In this document: positions 17,591 through 27,445 of the stretch, piece by piece | Position numbering within the stretch: the stretch's first letter is position 1 | How the letters are laid out: each line of letters begins with the position of its first letter | Assembly: GCA_016706405.1 (NCBI GenBank) | Contig: JADJJT010000003.1 | Span: 682,001-746,000 of the forward strand | Reading direction: 5' to 3' | DNA from: Sphingobacteriales bacterium | GTDB lineage: Bacteria; Bacteroidota; Bacteroidia; Chitinophagales; UBA2359 | DNA length: 64,000 nt | Program-made: the position numbers and the translations under genes | The notes under the pieces: model-generated | What the model saw: the letters and a program-made list of their open reading frames with translations, nothing else | What the model was told of the DNA's origin: nothing | Database searches by the model: none

Positions 17591-19360
17591 ATGATTTGTT
17601 ATATTGCTATTTTTTTTAATTGCCTGTTTTATACTAAAGTCAAGCATTTTTTTGCTGTCGTTTTATTGTTACTGATGGCAAGTTTTAATTTTAGTGGATT
17701 GGGCGTTAAAGCAACAGCCCAAAACGCGCCTGAAATTAATTACCCCCAAGTTACACATAATATAAAATATCTATTTACTGCCAGAACTTTAAACGATACC
17801 TTAGCAGACGCTTACGTAAATTTAAATTATCCGGAAGAGGTCGCAAAATTTTATGAACAACGCAATTATGTTCCCGGATGGTTTATTGGCAAAGACATTA
17901 TAGCCAAAAATATCAATATGGTTCTTAGTGTTAAAAATGCCGAAAAAAATGGCTTACCCTCAAACGATTATCATTTGCCAACCCTAAGCCATATTTGGCA
18001 ACAATACATTGAAAATTATTTACCCCCCACCAATACCGAGCTTGCCGTTTACGATGTTTTACTTACCGATGCCTGGTTAGCACTAGCAAGGCATTATTAT
18101 TTGGGCAAACTGGTGCCACACCAAACAGATGCCAACTGGAACTGGGGGTACGAAACCCTTGATGACCCCAACCCTTTTGACCCAGTTGTTAAACTTTTAC
18201 AAGAAATTGACGGCGAAAACCCCAGCCAAATACTCGAAGATTTTTTGCCAACCACCTTCGAGTATGCCATTTTACAACAACAATTACTGTTACTTAAAAA
18301 TAAAACCTGGCCAGTAATTGACATGGGCGGCTTACAAGTATTACAAAAAGGGCAATCGCATCCGGTAGTAGCAGTTTTGCGGGAGCGGCTTACCGCATCG
18401 GGTGAGTTTGCCGCCGATGATCAACCAATAAATAATCCACAATTGTTTGATGAGAAATTAGAACATTCGTTAATGCGATTTCAACAATTAAATGGGCTAT
18501 ATTGCGATGGCTCGTTGCAACATTTAACTGTTCAAATGCTTAATATTTCGCCACAAACACGTTGCGACCAAATTAAAGCCAATTTAGAGCGATTGCGCTG
18601 GCAACCAAGGCAAAATCCGGAAAAAGATACTGTATTTATTGAGGTTAATATTCCCTCATTTGAGTTGAAATACCAACGCGGCAACACCAGAAAATTAACC
18701 AAAAAAGTGGTTGTGGGGCGCGATGTATTTGCCACCCCTATTTTAAACGATACGCTTCAAAAAATAATTATAAACCCATACTGGAATGTACCAAAAAGTA
18801 TTGCAAAACAAGAGCTAATGCCCATGTTGGCCGAAGACCCCATGTTTTTTACTAATCACGACATCAGAGTGCTGAAAGGCAACAAATTAATAGACGCCAG
18901 CAGTATAAACTGGAAAAAAGCAAATCCGGATGATTATTTGTTTCAACATGCTGTAAATGTTTTTAACCCTTTGGGGGTGGTAAAATTTCAATTTTTGAAC
19001 CCATTCAATATTTATATCCACGATACCCCCGAAAAAGAACTTTTTGACTATTCGATTCGCAGCAGAAGCCACGGATGTGTGCGCCTGCAAAACCCATTAG
19101 AACTGGCCTTGACCATACTTCAAACTGATGACCCGTCTTGGGACTCAACACGAATTGCCCAGGTCTTGTACAGTCAAAAACAAACACCAATTACGCTAAA
19201 CAAACATATACCTGTTTATTTGCGCTACAAAACTGTTTATACCGACCAATTAGGATTTGTTTATTATTACCGCGATATTTATAACTGGGATAAGAAAACA
19301 GCCGAAGCGCTTCAAAACCCCATCCGGAAAAAAACAGGGGGAAAAGAGTCGGCAAATTAA
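17591..19360 (+). CDS. Murein L,D-transpeptidase (YcbB/YkuD family)
   Basis: 589 residues. A hydrophobic signal/anchor segment occupies about residues 17-35. A peptidoglycan-binding-like domain follows (about 245-310), then the YkuD catalytic domain with IHDTPEKELF and the active-site motif SHGCVRLQ (Cys near 495). The order matches large YcbB-type enzymes, which form 3-3 peptidoglycan cross-links or attach proteins to murein in the periplasm. It begins 15 bp after the metal-receptor-like gene, so the two are probably co-transcribed. Confidence 0.9.
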   Translation: MICYIAIFFNCLFYTKVKHFFAVVLLLLMASFNFSGLGVKATAQNAPEINYPQVTHNIKYLFTARTLNDTLADAYVNLNYPEEVAKFYEQRNYVPGWFIGKDIIAKNINMVLSVKNAEKNGLPSNDYHLPTLSHIWQQYIENYLPPTNTELAVYDVLLTDAWLALARHYYLGKLVPHQTDANWNWGYETLDDPNPFDPVVKLLQEIDGENPSQILEDFLPTTFEYAILQQQLLLLKNKTWPVIDMGGLQVLQKGQSHPVVAVLRERLTASGEFAADDQPINNPQLFDEKLEHSLMRFQQLNGLYCDGSLQHLTVQMLNISPQTRCDQIKANLERLRWQPRQNPEKDTVFIEVNIPSFELKYQRGNTRKLTKKVVVGRDVFATPILNDTLQKIIINPYWNVPKSIAKQELMPMLAEDPMFFTNHDIRVLKGNKLIDASSINWKKANPDDYLFQHAVNVFNPLGVVKFQFLNPFNIYIHDTPEKELFDYSIRSRSHGCVRLQNPLELALTILQTDDPSWDSTRIAQVLYSQKQTPITLNKHIPVYLRYKTVYTDQLGFVYYYRDIYNWDKKTAEALQNPIRKKTGGKESAN

Positions 19361-19371
19361 TAAACAAAATA

Positions 19372-20295
19372 TTACAATATAAATTTCACTTGTAATGTAT
19401 ATTTAACACTAACTCTTTTACCGCTTTGCATAGCTGGTTGCCACCGTGGCATAGCTTTTACTACCCGCAAAGCTTCTTCGTCGCAGCCGCTACCAAGCCC
19501 ACGCACCACTTTGGGTTCGGTTATAAAACCATATTCGTCTATAATACATTCAATAAATACTGTACCCGATACACCCATTTCTTCTGCCTGAAATGGATAC
19601 AATAGATTAGCGGCATAAAAACGCGCTAACGAAGCCTCGCCTCCGGCAAACTCAGGACTAATTTCGGCAATTTCTAAAACATCATTGGCGTTAGGATTAA
19701 TAATTGGGGTGTGTTCGTCTATATTTTCGTCTATATCCTCTTCCGTATTTGTAGTGGTGGCATTAGCTTTATTGTTGGGCGTGTTTGTAACTGTAGTTTC
19801 GGCTAATTCTTGATTGGCATTAACAGAAAAATGAATTTTTCCATCCTGATTAGTGTCATAGTATTTCCAATCACCTGTTTTTACTCCGTTGACGTAATTG
19901 CCCTCATGGCTAATTTTGCCGTTATAAAAATAAAAAATCCAATGTTCGTTGCGCTGGCCATTCCGGTAAAATCCTTTTGCCGATTGTACGCCATTAATAT
20001 AATAAAAATTCCATTCACCTACGGGTTGGCCATTTTCGTAAAGTCCAGTTTTCCAAATATTACCTTTTTCGTAAGTAGTTTGTTTGCCGGTGCCATAAAA
20101 ATCGCCTAAATACCACTCGGTATAAAGTCCATGCTTAACCAGAGGTTTTTCTTTTAAAACAGTGTATTCGCTTTTTAAGGCAATCTTTTCCTGGTCAAAA
20201 AATACCATCCGGCCAATAAGGTTTTGTGCCTGCGAATCAAAACAAAAAAACACAGTTGCCATAATAAAAGGCAATAAAAGTATAATTTTTTTCAT
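19372..20295 (-). CDS. MORN/YwqK-repeat protein with TonB C-terminal domain
   Basis: 307 residues. Signal peptide MKKIILLLPFIMATVFFCF is followed by several YwqK/MORN-type repeats (about 55-145) such as NGQPVGEWNFYYINGVQ and NGVKTGDWKYYD. An Asn/Thr/Glu-rich linker leads to a TonB C-terminal domain (about 215-307): GVSGTVFIECIIDEYGFI, then GCDEEALRVVKAMPRWQPA. The domain normally contacts TonB-dependent receptors, but here it lacks the usual N-terminal inner-membrane anchor and follows a periplasmic repeat domain. The role is unknown. It follows the BNR-protein gene with a 9-bp gap on the same strand, probably as one operon. Confidence 0.85.
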   Translation of the reverse strand: MKKIILLLPFIMATVFFCFDSQAQNLIGRMVFFDQEKIALKSEYTVLKEKPLVKHGLYTEWYLGDFYGTGKQTTYEKGNIWKTGLYENGQPVGEWNFYYINGVQSAKGFYRNGQRNEHWIFYFYNGKISHEGNYVNGVKTGDWKYYDTNQDGKIHFSVNANQELAETTVTNTPNNKANATTTNTEEDIDENIDEHTPIINPNANDVLEIAEISPEFAGGEASLARFYAANLLYPFQAEEMGVSGTVFIECIIDEYGFITEPKVVRGLGSGCDEEALRVVKAMPRWQPAMQSGKRVSVKYTLQVKFIL

Positions 20296-20304
20296 GTTTT
20301 ATTA

Positions 20305-22770
20305 TTAAGGGTTTATTTGAACGATAGAAACCTGGCCTACAGCCCCCGAATTCCATTGTACCACAATACTATTGGTGTTTAAACCTGACAACACGCTGCC
20401 ATTGCCCGAAACGCTCCAATTATACACTGCGCCCGCAACAGCAGGTACACTATAAGTATATTGGTTGTCTTTACATGGGTTTTGGTTGCCTGTAATTTCG
20501 GGGGTAAAGGTACATAAATTACCCATGTTTAAACCACCACCAAAACTTGTAACCCAAACCTGCGAATTGTCATAAGGATTAAAAAACACCCGTTCGGGCT
20601 GGTGAAACGGATAATTGCTAACCCAAGTATAATTTGGAGTTACATCGGTAATATTATTGCTCAGATACAAGCCTTGCCCCTCGGTGGTAATATAGGCCTG
20701 GGTTAAGTTGTTTGGGTTAAAACTGAGCGAGCCTACACGGTCAAACGTTGATCCGGATATTTTAGCCCATGAAGTACCACGGTTTGTTGTTCGGTAAATG
20801 CCCCCCAAACCATTAGGTGGCCCTCCCCATCCCGAAAAAACGCAAACATACCAGGTATTTTGGTTAGGGTCGTTAGGGTCAATTATTATATCTTTAGTCC
20901 AATAGTACATGTCGGCATCCGAAACGTCAGCCCAAGTGTTGGCATTAGGGTCGTAAATAAATACGCCCGAACTTGCCGTAAAACTCCCCCCCGACGTGCG
21001 CCGGCCTGAATACGTGCATACCACTTTACCATCGTTTAGCACTACAATATTAAAAGGATGGCCTTCGGTTCGCGGTGGGTTGGGCAATTTTGCCCAGGTT
21101 GAGGCGGCAAGCTGGTCAATATTATTTGAAACAAAAATGCCGCCGTCTGTTGAGTGAATTACACTTGCATATAAGCGGTTGTTATTATTAGGGTCGGTGG
21201 CTAACCATATTACCGGATGATTGAAGGTGTGCATGGAGGTAAAACTTGCACCACCATTAGTTGAGTATATAATTTTTCCTTCAGCGTCGTTGTTGTCTAA
21301 GGGGTTATCGCGCAGGCGGGTGCTTTGGTACATATCGTGTATGCCCGAGGTGGCTGCAAAAATAACAGCATCGGTATTGTGTTTTACCATGCGGTAAGTA
21401 GTGTTGGCATTGTTTCCGGTATAGTTAAAATTCCAAGTTTGGCCTGCGTCATTGCTTTTTATGCCGGTAATATCGCTAAAACAGGCAAACATATCATCAG
21501 CCGAGTGCCAGTAAACCTGCCAGCAGGATGTGTTTTCGAAGCCAATACCGCCGTAGTTTTGGTTTTTAGGGGTAGGACTTCCGGCAGCATGTTGATTGGC
21601 AGCATTAACGTAGGCTTGCCGCCAGTTTGCACCGCCGTCATCGGTAAAATGGGCAAAGCCCAAGTCGGTAATAATTGCAAGATTGGCATTATTAGGGCAA
21701 ACAGTGAAACCAAGTGCGCACTCGCCGTACCACCAATCGCTATCGCCTTGGTAGCCCTGCCATCCGGTAATAATATTTTGGTTATTAACTGTCATAAGGA
21801 CATTGTTCCAATTAGTTCCGGCATTAGTTGTTTTAAGTACCATCGGATGGCTCAAGTCATTAAGCCCTGCTAAGTAAACGGTATTAATATCGTTGGCGGC
21901 CATGTCTAAATAAGCAGCAAACTGGGTCGAGAAATCAATACCTGTTGCCGCCGCAGCCCAGTTTATCATACTGCCCGGCTCAATTTTATAAACCCCTTTG
22001 GCCATGCCCCAAAAGTCGCCACAATACATTTGCCCCGCCCAAGTGGTTCCATTATTAACCGTTAAGGCAAACAACCTTACGGTGCCCGATTGTTTAGCAC
22101 CCGCCATGCTGTATATTTGCTGCGCAGCAGGAATACCTCCATAGCTTGCCAAACCAAATGTAGTACCACTATTGCTTGAAGTAAGCAAGCCATTGTTTGT
22201 GCCGGCGTAAATATTAGTATTGTCAAAAAAAACACCGGCCAAAATTAGTCCGGATGAAGGGTCGTTGCCTGTATATTTGAGCGTAAAATTAGCACCACCA
22301 TCGTTTGAAAAATACAATTGGTTGTAAAGTGTAATAATAATATGGCTGGGGTTATTGTAATCAACTGCTAAGTAGAAAATTTCGTCGCTAGGGTCTAAAT
22401 TAGTGGTTACGGGTGCCCATGTAATACCATCGTCTATAGTTTTATATAACCTAACCATATTATTACTTTTGTCGAGGGCATACATTAGCCCCGATGTGGC
22501 CGTAAAGTGTACTTTTGCGCGTGTACCACCCAAAAGTTGGGCAAAATTAACCATTGAGTAAGTGTTGCCAAAATCGGTAGTATGGTAAACACCGCCCATG
22601 TCGCTGGCAATATAACAGTGCTGTTGGTTTGCCGGATTTATAGAGGGCATAAAAAAAGCGCCGCCGCCGCCAATACCTTTTGACAGCCATGCAGCAGGCT
22701 GTGCAGTTAGTGGTACTGAAAACAAATTTACTACAACGGCAAGTGTTATAATGGTAAAAACATGTTTCAT
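20305..22770 (-). CDS. Large secreted beta-propeller (BNR/VPS10-like) protein, no sorting domain
   Basis: 821 residues. Signal peptide MKHVFTIITLAVVVNLFSVP. Most of the protein is BNR/Asp-box-type propeller repeats: SNDGGANFTLKY, KTTNAGTNWNNVL, TDDGGANWRQAY, STNGGASFTSM, RTTNRGTSWAKISG. This is the layout of GH74-like and sortilin-like propellers. A terminal PKD/Ig-like module (about 760-821) starts CKDNQYTYSVPAVAG. Proteins of this type usually continue into further modules and a T9SS sorting domain, but here the frame stops at VQINP and the next gene begins 9 bp later. It may be truncated. The enzymatic activity, if any, is unknown. Confidence 0.78.
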   Translation of the reverse strand: MKHVFTIITLAVVVNLFSVPLTAQPAAWLSKGIGGGGAFFMPSINPANQQHCYIASDMGGVYHTTDFGNTYSMVNFAQLLGGTRAKVHFTATSGLMYALDKSNNMVRLYKTIDDGITWAPVTTNLDPSDEIFYLAVDYNNPSHIIITLYNQLYFSNDGGANFTLKYTGNDPSSGLILAGVFFDNTNIYAGTNNGLLTSSNSGTTFGLASYGGIPAAQQIYSMAGAKQSGTVRLFALTVNNGTTWAGQMYCGDFWGMAKGVYKIEPGSMINWAAAATGIDFSTQFAAYLDMAANDINTVYLAGLNDLSHPMVLKTTNAGTNWNNVLMTVNNQNIITGWQGYQGDSDWWYGECALGFTVCPNNANLAIITDLGFAHFTDDGGANWRQAYVNAANQHAAGSPTPKNQNYGGIGFENTSCWQVYWHSADDMFACFSDITGIKSNDAGQTWNFNYTGNNANTTYRMVKHNTDAVIFAATSGIHDMYQSTRLRDNPLDNNDAEGKIIYSTNGGASFTSMHTFNHPVIWLATDPNNNNRLYASVIHSTDGGIFVSNNIDQLAASTWAKLPNPPRTEGHPFNIVVLNDGKVVCTYSGRRTSGGSFTASSGVFIYDPNANTWADVSDADMYYWTKDIIIDPNDPNQNTWYVCVFSGWGGPPNGLGGIYRTTNRGTSWAKISGSTFDRVGSLSFNPNNLTQAYITTEGQGLYLSNNITDVTPNYTWVSNYPFHQPERVFFNPYDNSQVWVTSFGGGLNMGNLCTFTPEITGNQNPCKDNQYTYSVPAVAGAVYNWSVSGNGSVLSGLNTNSIVVQWNSGAVGQVSIVQINP

Positions 22771-22943
22771 TCAAATAAATATATTGAGTTGATAGACAAT
22801 CAAACAAGCAAACAAAAGTACATCATTTTGTTAAATTTATTTTCTAAAATCAGAAAAGTATTTTAACCGCTAATTTAAAGGTTAATTTTTAAAGTTTCTA
22901 ACTTTTTTTTTCAACAACCTTTTAAAATACTTAAAAAAAGTTG

Positions 22944-22951
22944 TATCTTTG
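22944..22951 (+). promoter_or_regulatory. Promoter -7 box upstream of rpmE
   Basis: TATCTTTG followed by CAGG matches the TAnnTTTG element. No good TTTG lies 19-21 nt upstream; the region is T-rich instead. The predicted leader is about 75 nt. Confidence 0.65.
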
Positions 22952-23032
22952 CAGGCCAAATTATTACTTGCTTGCTTGTAACTAATTAAGCGGGTTTTAT
23001 TCTTTGTTTTAAATTTTGTTTATTTGCCATCC

Positions 23033-23287
23033 ATGAAAAAAGATATTCATCCATCAAAGTATCGTTTTGTTGTTTTTAAAGATTTTTCGAGCGGCGATTC
23101 GTTTATAGGTCGTTCGACTGCCAACACCAAAGAAACCATTGTTTGGGAAGACGGCCAGGAATACCCTTTGATAAAATTAGAGATTTCGAGTTACTCGCAT
23201 CCATTTTTTACCGGAAAAATGAAATTTGTAGATACCGCAGGCCGTATTGAAAAATTTCAAAAAAAGTACGCAAAATTTACAAAATAA
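23033..23287 (+). CDS. rpmE2: 50S ribosomal protein L31 type B
   Basis: 84 residues from the ATG at 23033. A TTG three codons upstream could be called as a start, but the family begins MKKDIHP. It contains RFVVFKD, then ISSYSHPFFTGK and VDTAGRIEKFQKKY, the type B pattern. The zinc-binding cysteines of type A L31 are absent. The ribosomal protein is single-gene here, with its own promoter and terminator. Confidence 0.96.
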   Translation: MKKDIHPSKYRFVVFKDFSSGDSFIGRSTANTKETIVWEDGQEYPLIKLEISSYSHPFFTGKMKFVDTAGRIEKFQKKYAKFTK

Positions 23288-23353
23288 CCGGTTTGTTTTT
23301 TCTCCGGATAAAATTTATTTTGTTGGCGTTTTTGATCAAAGAAATATCATTTT

Positions 23354-23400
23354 AAAAAAAGACCCCGTTATATAAACTATAACTGGGTTTTTTCTTTTAT
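23354..23400 (+). terminator. Intrinsic terminator after rpmE
   Basis: A stem of AAAAAAGACCCCGTTATA with TATAACTGGGTTTTTTCT (two interruptions) around a 5-nt loop, running into a T-rich tail. The A-rich upstream arm also allows reverse-direction function. The remaining DNA to 23594 holds two TCCGGA-type or T-rich patches but no visible gene. Confidence 0.8.
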
Positions 23401-23594
23401 TTATCTTTTCAAAATAATTTTGTGTATTTTATTTTATTTATTGAAAAGACAACAAAAGTCAAATCCGGATAAATCGGACACCCAAGACCTATAAGATAAA
23501 ATTAAACTGCTTGTTTTGCAAGCTTGTTTCTTTACAAAAACTACTGCTTAAGCCATCCATTCCTAATATAAATTATTACCATTATAATAGGTAA

Positions 23595-24998
23595 ATGAAA
23601 ACCACCGATTTTCGCCGCCGTTTTATTTACGATATTGAAACCGATTTTATAGGGAAAGGTGGGTTTGCCAAAGTTTATAAAGCCTTAGATACCACATTAA
23701 ACCAAACCGTTGCGCTTAAATTTTATACTGGCTCGGTAGGCGAACGTTACGATTTAATGGCCGAACTGCGCCATGCTTTGCCTCTTAAACACCCAAATTT
23801 AGTGCGGTACTTTGATGTTGTTACCTTAGAGAGTGATGACCAATTTACGGGAAACAACAATATTCAGGTTGGTGTTATGGAATATGCCAATGCCGGAGAC
23901 TGGAATGCGTTTGTAAAAACTTTTCCGGATTTGGATACTATTGCGCAGGTGGTTTATGGCTTACTTAGCGGTTTAACCTATTTACACAATCGGGGTATAG
24001 CTCACCGCGATATTAAACCGCATAATATTTTACTGCACAAAACTCACGATGGGCAGTTGCATTGTAAAATTACCGATTTTGGACTGGCCAAAAATCTAAC
24101 CGAAAACAGCGACTCGTCAAAATTGTTGGGTACAGTTGAATTTATGGCCCCCGAACAGTTTGACCCCAAGCGTTACGGCATAGAAAACAGTTTGGCTACA
24201 AATGTTGATTTATGGGCAACTGGAATTTTATTATACGAACTTTTTACGGGCGATTTGCCCTTTGGCTCGCGGCAAGATGGCTACACCCAAGAACAGGTGA
24301 TGTACAATATTTTGCGCAGCGAACCCAACACAGACATATTAAACGAAATACCCGAACCCTATTTAAGCATGATTAAATGGTGCTTGGTTAAAGAAGCCCC
24401 CAAGCGGGTAAATAATGCCCAGCTATTATTAGACATGATGCCAATACCAGCACAATCAACAGAAAATAGCAATAGCGAAATTAAAACCGCAGCCCCATTA
24501 AACCCAACAAATAACGAAACTAAAACAAATACCCCCCAAAGCGAAATAACAACAAGAAATGAAGATACAATTGAAACTACCTCTACCCCCCCGGCACTTG
24601 TTTTAAACCAACCAACACAAACACCTCAATTGCGCTCGAACAGCGAGAAAATAACCCTACCCGAACGGAAATGGCCATCGGCCAACAACAACAACAACAA
24701 CAATAACAGTGCTAAGGCAAATTTAACACCAACAGATGTCATTACACCTCAAACTAAATGGATATATTTTGCAGTTTGTTTATTACTTAGTCCGGTTGCA
24801 GGACTTGTTGCCTGGGCTTATCATAAAATTAACAACCGAAAAGCCTTAGCCTCTGAAATTGCCACTGTAAGCTGGTGGGCAATGGTGGTTTGGTTGTTAG
24901 TAGCTTTAGCCTATGTGGTAAGGCTGTTAATAATCGATTACCAAACCATACAACCCGCAAAAACAAGCACTCTGATGTTTTTATCTCATTTTTGCTAA
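23595..24998 (+). CDS. Membrane-anchored serine/threonine protein kinase
   Basis: 467 residues. The kinase domain (about 10-280) has all key motifs: glycine loop GKGGFAKVYKA, VALKFY lysine, catalytic loop AHRDIKPHNILL, DFGLAK, and APEQF. A Pro/Thr/Asn-rich linker (about 285-375, with an eight-Asn run encoded by AAC repeats) leads to two hydrophobic segments near 390-450. The kinase is therefore cytoplasmic with a C-terminal membrane anchor. It is followed by a paralogous kinase and a Zn-ribbon FHA protein, which may read phospho-Thr marks. Targets are unknown. Confidence 0.93.
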   Translation: MKTTDFRRRFIYDIETDFIGKGGFAKVYKALDTTLNQTVALKFYTGSVGERYDLMAELRHALPLKHPNLVRYFDVVTLESDDQFTGNNNIQVGVMEYANAGDWNAFVKTFPDLDTIAQVVYGLLSGLTYLHNRGIAHRDIKPHNILLHKTHDGQLHCKITDFGLAKNLTENSDSSKLLGTVEFMAPEQFDPKRYGIENSLATNVDLWATGILLYELFTGDLPFGSRQDGYTQEQVMYNILRSEPNTDILNEIPEPYLSMIKWCLVKEAPKRVNNAQLLLDMMPIPAQSTENSNSEIKTAAPLNPTNNETKTNTPQSEITTRNEDTIETTSTPPALVLNQPTQTPQLRSNSEKITLPERKWPSANNNNNNNNSAKANLTPTDVITPQTKWIYFAVCLLLSPVAGLVAWAYHKINNRKALASEIATVSWWAMVVWLLVALAYVVRLLIIDYQTIQPAKTSTLMFLSHFC

Positions 24999-25183
24999 AA
25001 ATAACAAAGTTTAAGAAAATATTTTCTACTTCATAACCAAAAAACCTAATTTTACCAAAAATAGCGCAATTACCAGTTTTGTAACCTATTTTTGCCAATA
25101 ATTAAAACCATTAAGTTTTTTTTAACAAAACCACATATTTTAGTTAATAAAATTTTTAATTTTAAGAAAGATTTTCCGCCTGC

Positions 25184-26566
25184 ATGGATTTTCGCCAGCG
25201 ATACCAATTTGATGCCCTAAAAGACCTAATAGGCAAAGGAGGATTTGCAAAAGTATATAAGGCCACCGACACTTTGCGCAAACGCACTGTGGCACTTAAG
25301 TTTTATACCGGAGTTGAATCAGATAAATACGATATAATTAGCGAAATTAACCGGATGGACGATATTGTACATCCCAACTTGATTCGTTACTACGACGCCG
25401 ACATGATAGAAGGCGTAAACGCGCTTGGAGAGCGCGAAAAAACCCAGGTTGGCATTTTAGAATATGCCAATCATGGTGATATTAGCTCGTTTTTTAAAGT
25501 AAAACGCACACCCGCCACCTACAAAAGTATTATTTTTGATATTTTGAAAGGTTTGCAATACCTCCATATGAATGGAATTGCCCACCGCGACCTTAAACCC
25601 AAAAATATTTTACTTAGCAAGGAAGATAACGGGCGCATAACAGCAAAAATTGCCGACTTCGGTATTAGCAAGCGGGTTGGCTCAGACGATGCCACTTTGT
25701 CGTCTCAATTGTTAGGCAGTGTAGAATACATGCCGCCCGAACAATTTGCGCCCGCTGTTTATGGTATTGACGGTAAACTTGATACAAACGTTGACCTATG
25801 GTCAATTGGTATTATTATTTACGAAATATTTACCCAAAACTTGCCCTTTGGCAGCCGGAGCAAAGGTATTACTTATGAACAAATATTAAATAATATTTTA
25901 TTTCAGGATTTAGAAATTGATTTTACCGTCCTTGATGAACCTTACCGTACCATTGTTGAGCGCTGTTTAATTAAAAAGGCAACCCTAAGGGCAAGGCAGG
26001 CCGAAGAACTTATTGATATTTTAAAAGGCGAAAAACGGGTAGAAACCGTACTGCTCCCTGTTAATAACAACCAAGAAACAACGCCTATTAAGGTGCCAAA
26101 TCCGGATGATAAAACTAACTACATTAACGATACCGATAAGCCAACTATTTCGCACCAGCAACCCGATAATCAACAACAAAACAATAATAACGACGAAACC
26201 CGTGTAATTGAAAAAGACCGCCGCAATTTACCCTCGAACAATAACAACGCAGATGGCAATAACCGAAATAATTTGCCACCAACTAAATATGTAAAAGAAG
26301 TAAACAAAACCACCGTTCACGAAATTAGCACCGGCAAAAACTTGTTTAAATTAGGCAACTACCCCGAAAGTTTTAAATACCTAAATAAATATCTTTACAA
26401 TACAGCTTTAGATACGGAAGCCAAATTTTATTTAGGTTTTATGTACTATAACGGTAAATGCGGCGGCGCTCATGACGTTGATTTGGGTAGAGAATTAATG
26501 CACAAAGCCCGGGACGAAAACAGACCCTTAGTGTTAGAACTAATGTCGAAAATTGTTAACGGATAG
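25184..26566 (+). CDS. Serine/threonine protein kinase with TPR/Sel1-like tail
   Basis: 460 residues. The kinase domain (about 8-285) has IGKGGFAKVYKATD, VALKFYTG, IAHRDLKPKNILL, ADFGISK and MPPEQF. An Asn/Gln-rich linker (about 300-375) precedes a helical repeat tail (about 380-460) beginning STGKNLFKLGNYPESFKYL, like TPR or Sel1 repeats. There is no membrane helix, unlike the upstream paralogue. The two kinase domains are close relatives by eye and lie 185 bp apart, so a local duplication followed by different C-terminal fusions is likely. Confidence 0.93.
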   Translation: MDFRQRYQFDALKDLIGKGGFAKVYKATDTLRKRTVALKFYTGVESDKYDIISEINRMDDIVHPNLIRYYDADMIEGVNALGEREKTQVGILEYANHGDISSFFKVKRTPATYKSIIFDILKGLQYLHMNGIAHRDLKPKNILLSKEDNGRITAKIADFGISKRVGSDDATLSSQLLGSVEYMPPEQFAPAVYGIDGKLDTNVDLWSIGIIIYEIFTQNLPFGSRSKGITYEQILNNILFQDLEIDFTVLDEPYRTIVERCLIKKATLRARQAEELIDILKGEKRVETVLLPVNNNQETTPIKVPNPDDKTNYINDTDKPTISHQQPDNQQQNNNNDETRVIEKDRRNLPSNNNNADGNNRNNLPPTKYVKEVNKTTVHEISTGKNLFKLGNYPESFKYLNKYLYNTALDTEAKFYLGFMYYNGKCGGAHDVDLGRELMHKARDENRPLVLELMSKIVNG

Positions 26567-26644
26567 CTAAAATATCGAAAAATTACACCCGAAATAGAAA
26601 AGCAAATAACATATAATATAAATACTAAATAACATAAAGGTTTT

Positions 26645-27424
26645 ATGGCAAAAATACAATGTTACAACTGCAAACAAATTACCCCGGTAGTTGCCCCAAA
26701 CTATCGGTGTAAAATATGCAACTACCCATTAAACAAATACGTACACACCGAAAAAGAAGAAAAACCTGAAGAAATAATAATTGAAAAACCAAAACTGCCC
26801 GAAGAAGACAAATCGGTTATAGATGCCCTTAAAAATGATAAAGAAATAAAAGAAGCTGTAAAAGATGTGCCCGATTCGCTGAAAGAAATAAAGGATATGC
26901 TGACTAAACTAAAAGCCGATGAAAGGGTTCAGCGCACCCCCACAGGCCCGGTAATTGTAAAGAAGAATTTAAATCCGGAAAAATCCGGAAAAATTGTAGG
27001 CGGCTGGTTAGTGGTTCATACCGAAAATAAATTGCCCGTAACCTACGAACTGTTTGAAGGGAGTAATTTAATAGGTCGCCCCGAAGGACAACATGTTGAT
27101 GTGCGCATAGAAGACGATGAATATGTAAGCCGGGTTCATGCGGTAATTCGTATTTTTAAAGATTTTTTACATCGCTTTAGATGCGAATTGGCCGACGATG
27201 GTACCGCGCGCAACGGGCAACCCAGTACTAACGGCTGTTATGTAAACGGCAACGCAACCCGCTTAACAAAAGATAAAGTTGTTTTTTTACGCGACGGCGA
27301 TACCATACAAATTGGGCTAACTAAATTGGTGTTTAAATCGACAGATATTGCCGACGACCTTAGCTCGGCTGCTAATAGTGTTAAAAACAGCGATTTTACT
27401 CACACAATCTCCATCCGGAGGTAA
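26645..27424 (+). CDS. Zinc-ribbon FHA-domain protein
   Basis: 259 residues. The N-terminal zinc ribbon uses CYNC and CKIC pairs (about residues 5-24). A Lys/Glu-rich coiled linker follows (about 38-105), then an FHA domain (about 135-235): NLIGRPEGQ, the YVSRVHAVIRIF signature with Ser-Arg-x-His, STNGCYVNG, and LRDGDTIQIGLTKLVF. FHA domains bind phosphothreonine, so this is the likely reader or substrate of the two kinases just upstream. It is 78 bp after the second kinase gene. Confidence 0.92.
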   Translation: MAKIQCYNCKQITPVVAPNYRCKICNYPLNKYVHTEKEEKPEEIIIEKPKLPEEDKSVIDALKNDKEIKEAVKDVPDSLKEIKDMLTKLKADERVQRTPTGPVIVKKNLNPEKSGKIVGGWLVVHTENKLPVTYELFEGSNLIGRPEGQHVDVRIEDDEYVSRVHAVIRIFKDFLHRFRCELADDGTARNGQPSTNGCYVNGNATRLTKDKVVFLRDGDTIQIGLTKLVFKSTDIADDLSSAANSVKNSDFTHTISIRR

Positions 27425-27445
27425 GATAAAAAGTGCTTTGAGATA

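Noticed and set aside
21325..21873. 182-codon plus-strand frame inside the BNR protein gene
   Set aside because: It is antisense to a clear coding sequence with repeat motifs, has no recognisable domain, and is a shadow frame.
24690..24715. AAC trinucleotide run in the first kinase as a separate microsatellite feature
   Set aside because: It is a short in-frame poly-Asn linker and is described with the gene.
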